Positions 8,825-16,525 of a DNA stretch of 64,000 nucleotides are shown here, in pieces (the first letter of the stretch is position 1; each line of letters starts with the position of its first letter). The notes below the pieces were generated by a model. It worked only from the letters and a program-made list of their open reading frames with translations. It was not told the origin of the DNA and did no database searches. Position numbers and translations under genes: made by a program. Location: the NCBI RefSeq assembly GCF_028609885.1, contig NZ_CP063195.1, positions 682,001 to 746,000 of the forward strand. Direction: 5' to 3'. The stretch comes from Corynebacterium jeikeium. Its GTDB lineage: Bacteria; Actinomycetota; Actinomycetes; Mycobacteriales; Mycobacteriaceae.

Positions 8825-9862
8825 CTAGCGGGCGCTAAAGCCTTTCCACACGCCGCAGTGCACTGCATCGTCGTAGCGCGACTCGAAGTCGTACTCGCGG
8901 GTTTCCTCCCATGCGTCTACGCCGTCTTCTAGGTGGGAGCCGATTAGTGCTCCGGTTAGAGATGCGCGGGTGTTGCGGTTGCCCGGCCAGTTCACGGCCA
9001 CGTGCAGGAAGTCGTGGGGGGCGTACTGATCCTGGTTATCCAGGTATAGCTGCGCCAACAGTAGGGCGGAGGCGGTGCAGGATCCGGCATCCCATCCGCG
9101 GCCCAGGATCTGGACAAACTTGCTGCTGTTGCGGTACAGCTCTTCGAAGTCGCCGCGCTGCAGGAATGGAGTTAGGTACTCATGTACGGCGCTGACGCGG
9201 GAGACCAGCTCGCTCAGTGGCACGTCGGGGCCGGTCAGATCCGTAATCAGAGCCTCGTTCAGGTCAGTGAGGATGTCCAGTTTTTCCTGGTTGGTCAGCA
9301 GGCTATCGTTATCGAAGTTCTCGTCGCCGGCCAGTCCTTCGGCAACATCGAGCAGGCGGGTCCCCTTCTTGGCGGACAACATGCAGGCCACCACCGCGCA
9401 CGCGGCGCGAGCCACGCCTGAGTCGTGGGTCAGGATGCCCTGCAGGACGGACCAGCCCACGCCCTCATCGGCTGGTGCGAGCAACGCGCTGGCGGCCACG
9501 CGCATTACGGCACCAGATCCGCCGGAGTGCGTCGCCACATTGTCCCAGTGCTCCGGTCCGAGCTGGCACAGTCGATCCAACGACTCGGTGTTCGAGGCCC
9601 CAGGGAGCCGGTCGTAATCCGGGTCGTCGTGGTAATTGATGAAGTGCTGGCCGATGGCCTGCATGCCTTCTTCGCGGTCCAGATCTCCAGCGTCGATCTC
9701 CGCCATCGCGGCGCAAAGAGCCAGGGTCATTTGGGTAGCGTCGCTGATCACCAGCGAGTCGGGCAGTGGGGTGCGCTCGGGTTGTGGCGGGTTCAGGTAT
9801 GGGTAACCCCATGCATCGCCGAGGGCGGTGCCGAGCAGGGCTGAGCGGAAGCGTTCCTTCAT
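8825..9862 (-). CDS. ADP-ribosylglycohydrolase (DraG/ARH) family protein, metal site degraded
   Basis: DraG/ARH enzymes remove ADP-ribose from proteins using a binuclear Mg/Mn centre. The fold markers are present: GTALGDAWG near residue 11, ISDATQMTL near residue 39, GGSGAVMRVA near residue 112, and a C-terminal GALIG. The metal ligands are not intact: the usual S/T-D-D-T is S-D-A-T, and the C-terminal G-D-x-D-T is G-N-R-N-T. Hydrolase activity is therefore doubtful, and a binding-only role is possible. 345 aa, ATG at 9862, single gene converging on holA. Confidence 0.85.
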   Translation of the reverse strand: MKERFRSALLGTALGDAWGYPYLNPPQPERTPLPDSLVISDATQMTLALCAAMAEIDAGDLDREEGMQAIGQHFINYHDDPDYDRLPGASNTESLDRLCQLGPEHWDNVATHSGGSGAVMRVAASALLAPADEGVGWSVLQGILTHDSGVARAACAVVACMLSAKKGTRLLDVAEGLAGDENFDNDSLLTNQEKLDILTDLNEALITDLTGPDVPLSELVSRVSAVHEYLTPFLQRGDFEELYRNSSKFVQILGRGWDAGSCTASALLLAQLYLDNQDQYAPHDFLHVAVNWPGNRNTRASLTGALIGSHLEDGVDAWEETREYDFESRYDDAVHCGVWKGFSAR

Positions 9863-9959
9863 CCCTTAGTCGAACTCCTTTGAAACGTCTTTTGCAGCGA
9901 TCGGCTGTGGGCTGTACCTAGCCCTTAATCTAGCCCTTAAGCTTAAGGCATAACGAAGA

Positions 9960-10027
9960 CCCGCACCCAGGGAGGTTGTTGTTGTTGCTTTGTGACGCAA
10001 CGTCTCAACCTCTGTGGAAGGTGCGGG
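9960..10027 (-). terminator. Long hairpin downstream of rpsT, candidate terminator or 3'-end structure
   Basis: The 8-nt arms CCCGCACC (9960-9967) and GGTGCGGG (10020-10027) are exact complements. A second internal pairing AGGTTG/CAACCT is separated from them by small bulges. It begins 43 bp after the rpsT stop on the minus strand. The sequence after the stem (TCTTCGTTATG) is only mildly T-rich, so it may stabilise a 3' end rather than terminate. Confidence 0.45.
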
Positions 10028-10069
10028 CCTCGATTCAGGCAAGTACCGGTTAGAAACCTTTGGAAAACC

Positions 10070-10333
10070 TTAGGCCATCTTGTTGAAGCGTGCGGCCATG
10101 CCGGACTTCTTGTTTGCCGCGTTGTTGCGGTGGATGGTGCCCTTGGTTACGGCCTTGTCGTAGAAGCGGGAAGCGACGCGCAGCTGAGCCTCAGCGGCCT
10201 CCTTGTCGCCAGCCTCAACGGCGGCGTTGAACTTGCGGGTCTCGGTGCGCAGGCGGGAACGGATAGCCTGGTTGCGCTTGCGAGCGATCTCGTTGGTGAG
10301 AACGCGCTTCTTCTGCTGCTTGATGTTTGCCAT
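10070..10333 (-). CDS. rpsT: 30S ribosomal protein S20
   Basis: Primary 16S rRNA-binding protein of the small subunit. It starts MANIKQQKKRVLTNE and continues with RNQAIRSRLRT and the C-terminal KGTIHRNNAANKKSGMA; 87 aa, the family length, strongly basic. ATG at 10333 with GAAGAGGCACGCCACC just upstream. It is read alone, opposite to holA and lepA, as in mycobacteria. The 215-bp region upstream (10334-10548) has no other gene and should hold its promoter. Confidence 0.98.
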   Translation of the reverse strand: MANIKQQKKRVLTNEIARKRNQAIRSRLRTETRKFNAAVEAGDKEAAEAQLRVASRFYDKAVTKGTIHRNNAANKKSGMAARFNKMA

Positions 10334-10524
10334 GGTGGCGTGCCTCTTCTTTCAAAAAGTTTTCGGAAAAATCTGTCCAGGGGAGCGAACTCCCACCGCG
10401 GCCGCGCGGTCTCTAACACCCCACCCAAGGTCCTGAGGGGTGCGGCATGGCCGTGCAGTGCATCTCAACGAAGTCTTTGACAGCTTGCTGACAGCACCGT
10501 GAACTCGAGAAATGTTAGCAGCAG

Positions 10525-10548
10525 GGACAAATAAAAGGCAAAAAGCCT
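10525..10548 (-). terminator. Weak intrinsic terminator after the PemK-like gene
   Basis: On the minus strand, directly after the stop codon, there is a 4-bp stem AGGC-TTTTT-GCCT followed by TTTATTT. The stem is short but the T-rich tail and position are right. Confidence 0.45.
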
Positions 10549-11148
10549 CTAACCCCAGCCGTATTCCTGGCGCAGCACGTTGGCGACTCGATCGAAACGG
10601 CGGGAAGGTAGCGGAATGCCGCGGCGTTGGATGTGGGTTTCCGGCACCTGCAGCACCTTATCTATACGTACCCAGCTATCCCGGTCCGCCCCGGAACTCC
10701 ACGGCCCGGTGCCGATAGGGACCCAAGTAGGCTGATCCGCGAACTCCTCGCGGGAGGAAATCAGCAGGGTTAGAAGACGGTGGCTCTTGCGCCCGACTAC
10801 CAGCACTGCGCGCCGTTCAGGAGGTATACCCTTCTTCGGACAGATGTCAGCCCACACAACTTCTCCTGCATCGGCCTGCCCGTCCATGTCCGGGATGTAG
10901 GTGACGGGGCGGGCTAGGTCACGGCTAGGGGTCTTGACTGTTTCGTCTCGGCTACCCGCCAAGCCGGCATACTCCGCCCCCATTCCCAGGTGTGCATTTA
11001 ATTCCGTGATGCCACGCTTCAGAGCCTGCTTGCGCGTGAAATGGCGGATATAAAACCGCTGGAAAAACCTCTTGATGGCCCCAATGGGATTGCGGGATTT
11101 TCCCCGTGGGGGCGTCACATCCACAACACTTCCTTCGGAACCAGCCAT
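10549..11148 (-). CDS. PemK/MazF-like domain protein, no adjacent antitoxin
   Basis: The PemK/MazF-like fold is placed at residues ~85-195: GEVVWADICPKKG..PERRAVLVVGRK, LLISSREEF, WVPIGTGPW, and SWVRIDKVLQVPETHIQRRG. A basic N-terminal extension of ~80 residues (KRFFQRFYIRHFTRKQALKRG) precedes it. Classical MazF toxins are ~110 aa and paired with an antitoxin; this one is 199 aa and no small antitoxin gene flanks it, so a housekeeping RNA-related role is as likely as toxicity. ATG at 11148, 116 bp from the divergent lepA start. I know the same neighbourhood (rpsT, this family, lepA) from other corynebacteria. Confidence 0.75.
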   Translation of the reverse strand: MAGSEGSVVDVTPPRGKSRNPIGAIKRFFQRFYIRHFTRKQALKRGITELNAHLGMGAEYAGLAGSRDETVKTPSRDLARPVTYIPDMDGQADAGEVVWADICPKKGIPPERRAVLVVGRKSHRLLTLLISSREEFADQPTWVPIGTGPWSSGADRDSWVRIDKVLQVPETHIQRRGIPLPSRRFDRVANVLRQEYGWG

Positions 11149-11264
11149 AGGTGACAGGTTACCCGAACCATGTGCTCACAGGAATAAGGTTCGCAGCTAA
11201 ACCCCGTCTGCTACTTCTGTGCCGATGCATAGTAGGGTTACGCATAAGCGAAAGAGGAGGGCAA

Positions 11265-13115
11265 ATGGCAGCCAAGCAGAAGAATTACGCCACAGAGACG
11301 TTTACGGACCCAGAGAGGATCCGTAACTTCTGCATCATTGCCCACATTGACCACGGCAAGTCCACTCTGGCGGACCGCATTCTGCAGATGTCCGGTGTAG
11401 TCGAGGATCGCGACATGCGCGACCAGTACCTCGACAACATGGACATCGAGCGCGAACGTGGCATCACCATTAAGGCACAGAACGTGCGCCTGCCCTGGGT
11501 GCCGAAGACCGGCGCGCACGCGGGCGAAGAGCTGGTGATGCACCTGATTGATACGCCCGGCCACGTGGACTTCACCTACGAGGTGTCCCGCGCCCTCGAG
11601 GCGTGTGAGGGTTGCATCCTGCTAGTCGACGCGGCACAGGGTATCGAGGCGCAGACGCTGGCGAACCTGTACCTGGCGATGGAAAACGACCTGGAAATCA
11701 TCCCGGTTCTGAACAAGATCGACCTGCCGGCAGCGGACCCGGATAAGTACGCCCTGGAGATTGCGCACATCATCGGCTGCGAGCCGGAGGACGTGCTGCG
11801 CGTATCCGGTAAGACGGGCGAAGGCGTTTCCGAGTTGCTGGACAGGGTCTGTGAGCTCGTGCCCGCCCCGGTCGGCGACGCCGATGCGCCGGCCCGTGCC
11901 ATGATCTTCGACAGTGTCTACGACATCTACCGCGGCGTGGTGACCTACGTGCGCATGATGGACGGCAAGCTGGAATCCCGCCAGAAGATCCAGATGATGA
12001 GTACCGGCGCGACCCACGAAACCCTGGAAATCGGCGTGGTCTCCCCAGAGCCGACGAAGACCAAGGGGCTCGGTGTGGGCGAGGTTGGCTACATCATCAC
12101 CGGTGTGAAGGACGTCCGCCAGTCCAAGGTGGGCGATACGATCACTTGGGCCGTCAACGGCGCGGAAACCCCGTTGAAGGGCTACCAAGAACCGACCCCG
12201 ATGGTGTACTCCGGCCTGTTCCCAATCAGTGCCGACCAGTATCCGGACCTGCGCGAGGCTATCGAGAAGCTGCAGCTCAACGATGCCTCCCTGACCTTCG
12301 AGCCGGAGACTTCCGTGGCCCTGGGCTTCGGCTTCCGCTGTGGCTTCCTGGGCCTGCTGCATATGGAGATCACCCGCGCTCGCCTGGAGCGCGAGTTCGA
12401 CCTAGACCTGATCTCCACCGCGCCTTCCGTGGTGTACCGCGTGGTCAAGGAGGACGGCAGCGAGGTAATGGTCCGCAATCCTTCGGACTGGCCGGGCGGC
12501 AAGATGCGCGAGATCTACGAGCCGATCGTGAAGATGACCGTGATCGTGCCGGCGGAGTTCCTGGGCGCGACGATGGAGCTATGCCAGTCCAAGCGCGGCC
12601 AGATGGGCGGCATGGACTACCTTTCCGAGGATCGTGTGGAGCTGCGCTACACCATGCCGCTGGGCGAGATCATCTTCGACTTCTTCGATCAGCTGAAGTC
12701 CCGCACTAAGGGCTACGCTTCGCTGAACTACGAGGAGGCCGGCGAGCAGCTGGCCGACCTGGTCAAGGTGGACATCCTGCTGCAGGGCGACCCGGTGGAT
12801 GCGTTCAGCGCCATCGTTCACCGCGAGAATGCCCACTGGTACGGCAACAAGATGACCGTAAAGCTCAAGGAACTCATCCCGCGCCAGCAGTTCGAAGTGC
12901 CGGTGCAGGCGGCCATCGGCTCCAAGATCATTGCCCGCGAGAACATCCGCGCCCTGCGCAAGGACGTTCTTTCCAAGTGCTACGGCGGCGACGTTTCGCG
13001 TAAGCGCAAGCTGCTGGAAAAGCAGAAGGAAGGCAAGAAGCGCATGAAGGCCATCGGTTCGGTCTCTGTTCCGCAGGAAGCCTTCGTCGCTGCTCTGTCT
13101 ACTGACGCCGACTAG
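11265..13115 (+). CDS. lepA: Elongation factor 4 (LepA), back-translocating GTPase
   Basis: Ribosome-bound GTPase related to EF-G that acts on stalled or mistranslocated ribosomes. G1 is AHIDHGKST, the switch region [12 protein letters not shown]3 DTPGHVDF and G4 NKID; the LepA-specific C-terminal domain ends [17 protein letters not shown]. The ATG at 11265 sits behind AAAGAGGAGGGCAA, giving 616 aa, the normal length; the frame is open upstream but without a better site. The stop lies inside a short direct duplication and converges on the FUSC gene 21 bp away. Confidence 0.98.
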   Translation: MAAKQKNYATETFTDPERIRNFCIIAHIDHGKSTLADRILQMSGVVEDRDMRDQYLDNMDIERERGITIKAQNVRLPWVPKTGAHAGEELVMHLIDTPGHVDFTYEVSRALEACEGCILLVDAAQGIEAQTLANLYLAMENDLEIIPVLNKIDLPAADPDKYALEIAHIIGCEPEDVLRVSGKTGEGVSELLDRVCELVPAPVGDADAPARAMIFDSVYDIYRGVVTYVRMMDGKLESRQKIQMMSTGATHETLEIGVVSPEPTKTKGLGVGEVGYIITGVKDVRQSKVGDTITWAVNGAETPLKGYQEPTPMVYSGLFPISADQYPDLREAIEKLQLNDASLTFEPETSVALGFGFRCGFLGLLHMEITRARLEREFDLDLISTAPSVVYRVVKEDGSEVMVRNPSDWPGGKMREIYEPIVKMTVIVPAEFLGATMELCQSKRGQMGGMDYLSEDRVELRYTMPLGEIIFDFFDQLKSRTKGYASLNYEEAGEQLADLVKVDILLQGDPVDAFSAIVHRENAHWYGNKMTVKLKELIPRQQFEVPVQAAIGSKIIARENIRALRKDVLSKCYGGDVSRKRKLLEKQKEGKKRMKAIGSVSVPQEAFVAALSTDAD

Positions 13116-13135
13116 GTTTATTGACGCCGACTAGG
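13103..13135 (+). repeat. 14-bp duplication covering the lepA stop
   Basis: TGACGCCGACTAGG occurs at 13103-13116 (containing the lepA TAG) and again at 13122-13135, 19 bp apart and identical. The second copy fills almost the whole gap to the convergent neighbour. Confidence 0.85.
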
Positions 13136-13136
13136 C

Positions 13137-14885
13137 TCAGCCGAGCTGTCGTACCGCCGCGGCCAGGCGGTTGATCTCGCCTAGGGAAAGCTCCTCGTCC
13201 GCGTGGGCGTTGCAGTAATCCAACAGGGTATAACCGGTGAGCTGCAGCTGGTTGTGCTTGGCCCACATGCTGCGCGCATAGGGCGAGTTGTTGTTGATCA
13301 TTTTCATCATGTGCTTGCGCTCGCTGAGCAGCTCGAACTGCAGGTCGCGGCGCGCGTAGAGCGCGCGGTCCGGCGGGTTGATCAGCAAGGCGCCCAGCAA
13401 TGCACCCATCGCCGCTTCGCAGTGGCCTGCAAGGCGGCGGTGGTAGTGGGCGTCCGACGTAGTGCGCCACAGCCACAAGAAGATAAACGAGCAGATAACC
13501 GCAACACACACCTCGGCGAGGCGGTCGATAACCACGTCGCCGAGTGGGCGGGCGAGAGAGTTGCCCATCATCAGCGCCATGGGTGTGGTGAAGATGACGG
13601 TGAACGCATAGTTCTTGACGATGAAGAACTCGGCGGCGAATTGGCAGACGGCCAACAGGAACAGCAGGGGGAGGCCGCCGATCTGGAAGGCATGGGCGAT
13701 GGCGAACAAGCCGATGCCCAGCACGGATCCTAGGAGTCGGTGGACGCCGCGGATGGTGCCGGGGATTTTCTCCGGCCCCCACTGCAGGATCAGCAAAGCG
13801 GTAATCACACCCCAGTCAGGACGGTCCAGGCCCAGCCAGATGGTGAGGGCGCAAGAGGTCAGGCTGGCCAGCACCACCTTTTCCATGCTGAGCTCCGCAT
13901 GGCTGTGGATGTTGAGCGAACGGCCGAAACGGTACTTGACCGACGGCTTGTGGTGCGGAATGGCAGTACGGGTGGGGTCGACCATGCCATTGGTATCGGA
14001 GAAGTCCTCGTCCGTATCCACGTAGCCTGCCTGCGCACTGGCCGCCATGAGTTTCTGGCGGGCCTGCTGTACCTGCACCACCAGGTCGCGTTGTGATTCA
14101 CGGACGACCCTGCCCCCGGAGACGATGCCCGCGCCCATCAGAGTGGTCCACGCCTCGGAGAGGGAGGTGCGGGCCAGGTAGTAGTTGCCGGGGGTGGGGT
14201 CCTCCGCGAAGTCCGCCACCGCGTTGTTGAGGGTGCGAATGGCTCGCTGCTCCGGGCCGCGCGGATTAAACAGGGCGGGGAACATGCCCACGATGATGGC
14301 GACGAACGCGCCGAACAGGGCCCAACCGCCGATGGCTAGCGGGTTGAGGTCGTTGCGGGCGATCATTGTGGCACCGCCGGAAACCATGACGATGAAGAAG
14401 CCGCCCGGTGGCGGCAGACGCAGCGCGTTCTGGGCGTAGGTGAACACGCCGGAGAGGAAGGTGCAGTACACACCGGCGATGAGTAGCCACCAGTGCGAGC
14501 CGCCGGAATCCATGTGCTCCCACATCATCTTGCCCAGCCAGGCGGCGATGGTGGGGCAGGCGGCCAGCAGAGCGGCGGAGAACGCCATCACCTTCAGACG
14601 GGTTCGGTACGGAAGGTTGCCGCCGTAGATGACGGTGAACGCGCCGCCAGCAACCAGCAACATTGCGTCGGTGTGGCCCAGTGACCATGCGATAGTGCCG
14701 GGGATCAGCAACGACAGTGCGGCCCGCAACCCACCAGCCCAGCCCGACGCCTTCGAGTTGAAGGTACTGAACAGCTCCCACGCGCTTGGACGCTGGGGGA
14801 TGGGGAACTCCGCGGGGTTACGCGGAGGCTTTGGGGATAACGGTGATGGCGAGGAGGGCTGCTTGTCGGGGCTGGTTTGGCTCAC
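13137..14885 (-). CDS. FUSC-family membrane protein
   Basis: Two hydrophobic blocks, each with several membrane helices (~residues 35-200 and ~345-480), separated and followed by soluble segments, which is the FUSC/aromatic-acid-exporter (AaeB/YccS-like) layout. The second block includes VITALLILQWGPEKIPGTIRGVHRLLGSVLG, the most conserved stretch of the family. Substrate unknown. 582 aa, ATG at 14885; the first ~30 residues are Ser/Pro rich and cytoplasmic. It converges on lepA and diverges from the small membrane gene at 15035. Confidence 0.83.
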   Translation of the reverse strand: MSQTSPDKQPSSPSPLSPKPPRNPAEFPIPQRPSAWELFSTFNSKASGWAGGLRAALSLLIPGTIAWSLGHTDAMLLVAGGAFTVIYGGNLPYRTRLKVMAFSAALLAACPTIAAWLGKMMWEHMDSGGSHWWLLIAGVYCTFLSGVFTYAQNALRLPPPGGFFIVMVSGGATMIARNDLNPLAIGGWALFGAFVAIIVGMFPALFNPRGPEQRAIRTLNNAVADFAEDPTPGNYYLARTSLSEAWTTLMGAGIVSGGRVVRESQRDLVVQVQQARQKLMAASAQAGYVDTDEDFSDTNGMVDPTRTAIPHHKPSVKYRFGRSLNIHSHAELSMEKVVLASLTSCALTIWLGLDRPDWGVITALLILQWGPEKIPGTIRGVHRLLGSVLGIGLFAIAHAFQIGGLPLLFLLAVCQFAAEFFIVKNYAFTVIFTTPMALMMGNSLARPLGDVVIDRLAEVCVAVICSFIFLWLWRTTSDAHYHRRLAGHCEAAMGALLGALLINPPDRALYARRDLQFELLSERKHMMKMINNNSPYARSMWAKHNQLQLTGYTLLDYCNAHADEELSLGEINRLAAAVRQLG

Positions 14886-14932
14886 TGTGTCTTTGTTTTC
14901 CCTCGTATACGTCGGCGAAATAGGGCATTCCA

Positions 14933-14981
14933 GGGACAGTCAAGGAGGCAGTCCCTTGGGGACATTCACAGTGTAGTCCCC
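14933..14981. promoter_or_regulatory. Twin inverted repeats with GGGAC/GTCCC arms
   Basis: Two consecutive inverted repeats lie in the divergent spacer: GGGAC...GTCCC at 14933-14955 and GGGGAC...GTCCCC at 14958-14981, each with a 12-13-nt centre. They sit 48 bp upstream of the FUSC start and ~55 bp upstream of the other gene, a plausible operator position for either. Confidence 0.4.
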
Positions 14982-15034
14982 GAAATCGAACGATGAGCTG
15001 TGGGCTGTCCGGAGCAGTGCCTACACTGAGATCC

Positions 15035-15565
15035 ATGAGTTTCAAGGAACCGCAGCGCCCGGGCGAAAAGGATTACCTTGCTGGTTGGATGCCCGATGAA
15101 GACCCACACGATGGGCAGGTCGTGCGTACCTCCGATGAGCAGGATCTGGAGGCTCGCCGAATTCGGTTGTCGAAGTACCGCCCGAATACCGCGAAGAAGG
15201 TTGCGGCGTGGCTCGCGCTGATCTTGGGTGTGATTATGCTGTTCGGGATCCTATCCGGCTCGATGGAGGGCGTTGATGGAGCCCTGAAGATCCTCCTGGC
15301 GGTGCTTTATTGCCTCATGTTTGCCGGCCCGGCGCTGTTTTGGATGTATGCGAACAACCGCGACACCAAGGCGGTTCGGCAGTGGGCGGCCACGGAGTCC
15401 GACTACCGGGAAGTGTGGGAATCTTTCGACTCGGCAACGAAGTCCATCTTCGCGCGACCTTCAACGGCCGACGAACTGCCCCTGCTGCCGAAGCGTCCCT
15501 GGCTGTGGATCTGGATCGCGGAGTTTGCGGTGATCGCTACTGCCGGTGCGCTGACCCCGGCCTAG
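15035..15565 (+). CDS. Small hypothetical membrane protein
   Basis: No family recognised. Cytoplasmic charged N-terminus (~60 residues), then membrane helices at ~65-85 (VAAWLALILGVIMLFGIL) and ~92-110 (ALKILLAVLYCLMFAGPALFW), a soluble stretch with Trp and charged residues, and a last hydrophobic segment (WLWIWIAEFAVIATAGAL) at the C-terminus. ATG at 15035 (176 aa). A TACACT -10 hexamer ends only 7 nt before this ATG, which supports the start and suggests a leaderless mRNA. Confidence 0.7.
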   Translation: MSFKEPQRPGEKDYLAGWMPDEDPHDGQVVRTSDEQDLEARRIRLSKYRPNTAKKVAAWLALILGVIMLFGILSGSMEGVDGALKILLAVLYCLMFAGPALFWMYANNRDTKAVRQWAATESDYREVWESFDSATKSIFARPSTADELPLLPKRPWLWIWIAEFAVIATAGALTPA

Positions 15566-15599
15566 CGTGCGCCTGATCCGTGAAGGGCGCGGGGGAGTC

Positions 15600-15812
15600 C
15601 TACTGGGGAGTGGCGATTGTGAGGTAGTCGAACCACATCTTTTGCTTCAGGGCGAAGTCTGCCCCAAAGTCGTAATCGTTCGATTTTCCTACCTGACAAG
15701 TTAGAGTGCTGCCGTCCGAGCCCACGCGGCAGTCCATCGCATGAGTATCACCGGAATCGGGGTCAGTGACCGTGATGTTCGCATGGGGTACAGTACTACT
15801 TCGCTTTAGGGA
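15600..15812 (-). pseudogene. C-terminal remnant of the split lipoprotein gene
   Basis: A minus-strand frame with no start codon of its own; it is open from 15812 and stops with TAG at 15600-15602. It reads ..VPHANITVTDPDSGD, then MDCRVGSDGSTLTCQVG and ends WFDYLTIATPQ. This looks like the end of a secreted Cys-containing domain. Across an 18-bp repeat shared with 19234-19251 it continues, in the same frame, the lipoprotein fragment at 19226-19728 (..VTAVPQAN). I interpret both as one gene cut by an insertion. Confidence 0.7.
15776..15793 (+). repeat. Left 18-bp direct repeat of the island
   Basis: Matches 19234-19251 at 17 of 18 positions. In the minus-strand reading it encodes V-P-H-A-N of the lipoprotein C-terminal remnant. 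Confidence 0.8.
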
Positions 15813-15867
15813 TCAATGCAGCCCACGTAGGCGTACCAAATACCACTGATACGGAGATCTCAAAGGC

Positions 15868-16230
15868 ATGACCATAACCTCGGCCCAGCTTGACGCTGTC
15901 ATTGCCGCAACCCGCCACATCCCCGAATCAAACTTCACCGCCTACCGCGGTGGTTACCCCCAGGAGATCAGTACAGCCCTTATCGATGCTGTGTTCTCAA
16001 TCCAGGCCCAATACGACTCCGCTACACCTGGCAAAGGCGTCAGGAACCGCGTGCAGGCCTTCCGTTCCGCGAACCCGAGTGCGATTAATAATCTGTCGGC
16101 ACTGATCGACTTGGGCACTGAACACGTAGTGCAGATGATGAGGAAGGGAAAACCGGACGCCGCTTGAAAGCGGGGGCAGTACTTGAGGCTGCTGCCGGAT
16201 ACGTGGCTATCGGGGTGAACAATGCCACAC
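15868..16230 (+). pseudogene. Frameshifted gene of an uncharacterised actinobacterial family
   Basis: Starts with ATG at 15868 and reads 99 codons (MTITSAQLDAVIAATRHIPE..) to a TGA at 16165-16167. A coding-like continuation, KAGAVLEAAAGYVAIGVNNA, follows directly in another frame at 16164-16223, and after that no frame looks coding. This is best explained by a frameshift and loss of the 3' half. The N-terminus resembles proteins of about 200 aa that I recall from corynebacteria without a known function; that resemblance is from memory. It lies just inside the left island repeat. Confidence 0.5.
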
Positions 16231-16525
16231 GTCGATTGCCTCCGAGTATGCCTGGCTCGAGATATGAGGAAAGTCCGGGGAGTTCGCATCTCTTTCACGG
16301 CACGTCGCATCGCACCCCTCTCCCGGCCGCTCACCTACTCCATATATAAGAAGAACAGATATAGCGCTGAATAGACTGTCGACAAACAGCCATGCAGAAT
16401 AAGCTCAGGAACCTTCCTGCATATTTACAAGATTTCCCAACTATTCAACCATTTTTCATCCCCAAAGGAACTATCTTGCGCTAAGTCTATTTCTAACCAT
16501 TCACCACAGCGAAAGATGACCCAAC
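16231..16525 (+). other. Non-coding, AT-richer spacer before the LGFP/PLA2 gene
   Basis: No convincing coding frame on either strand beyond a 30-codon frame (16392-16484) of ordinary composition. The second half is clearly AT-richer than the chromosome around it and must hold the promoter of the gene at 16526; I see no clean -35/-10 pair. Confidence 0.4.

Noticed and set aside
10549-11148. A PemK/antitoxin operon
   Set aside because: No small upstream or downstream antitoxin-like frame on the minus strand; the gene is solitary.
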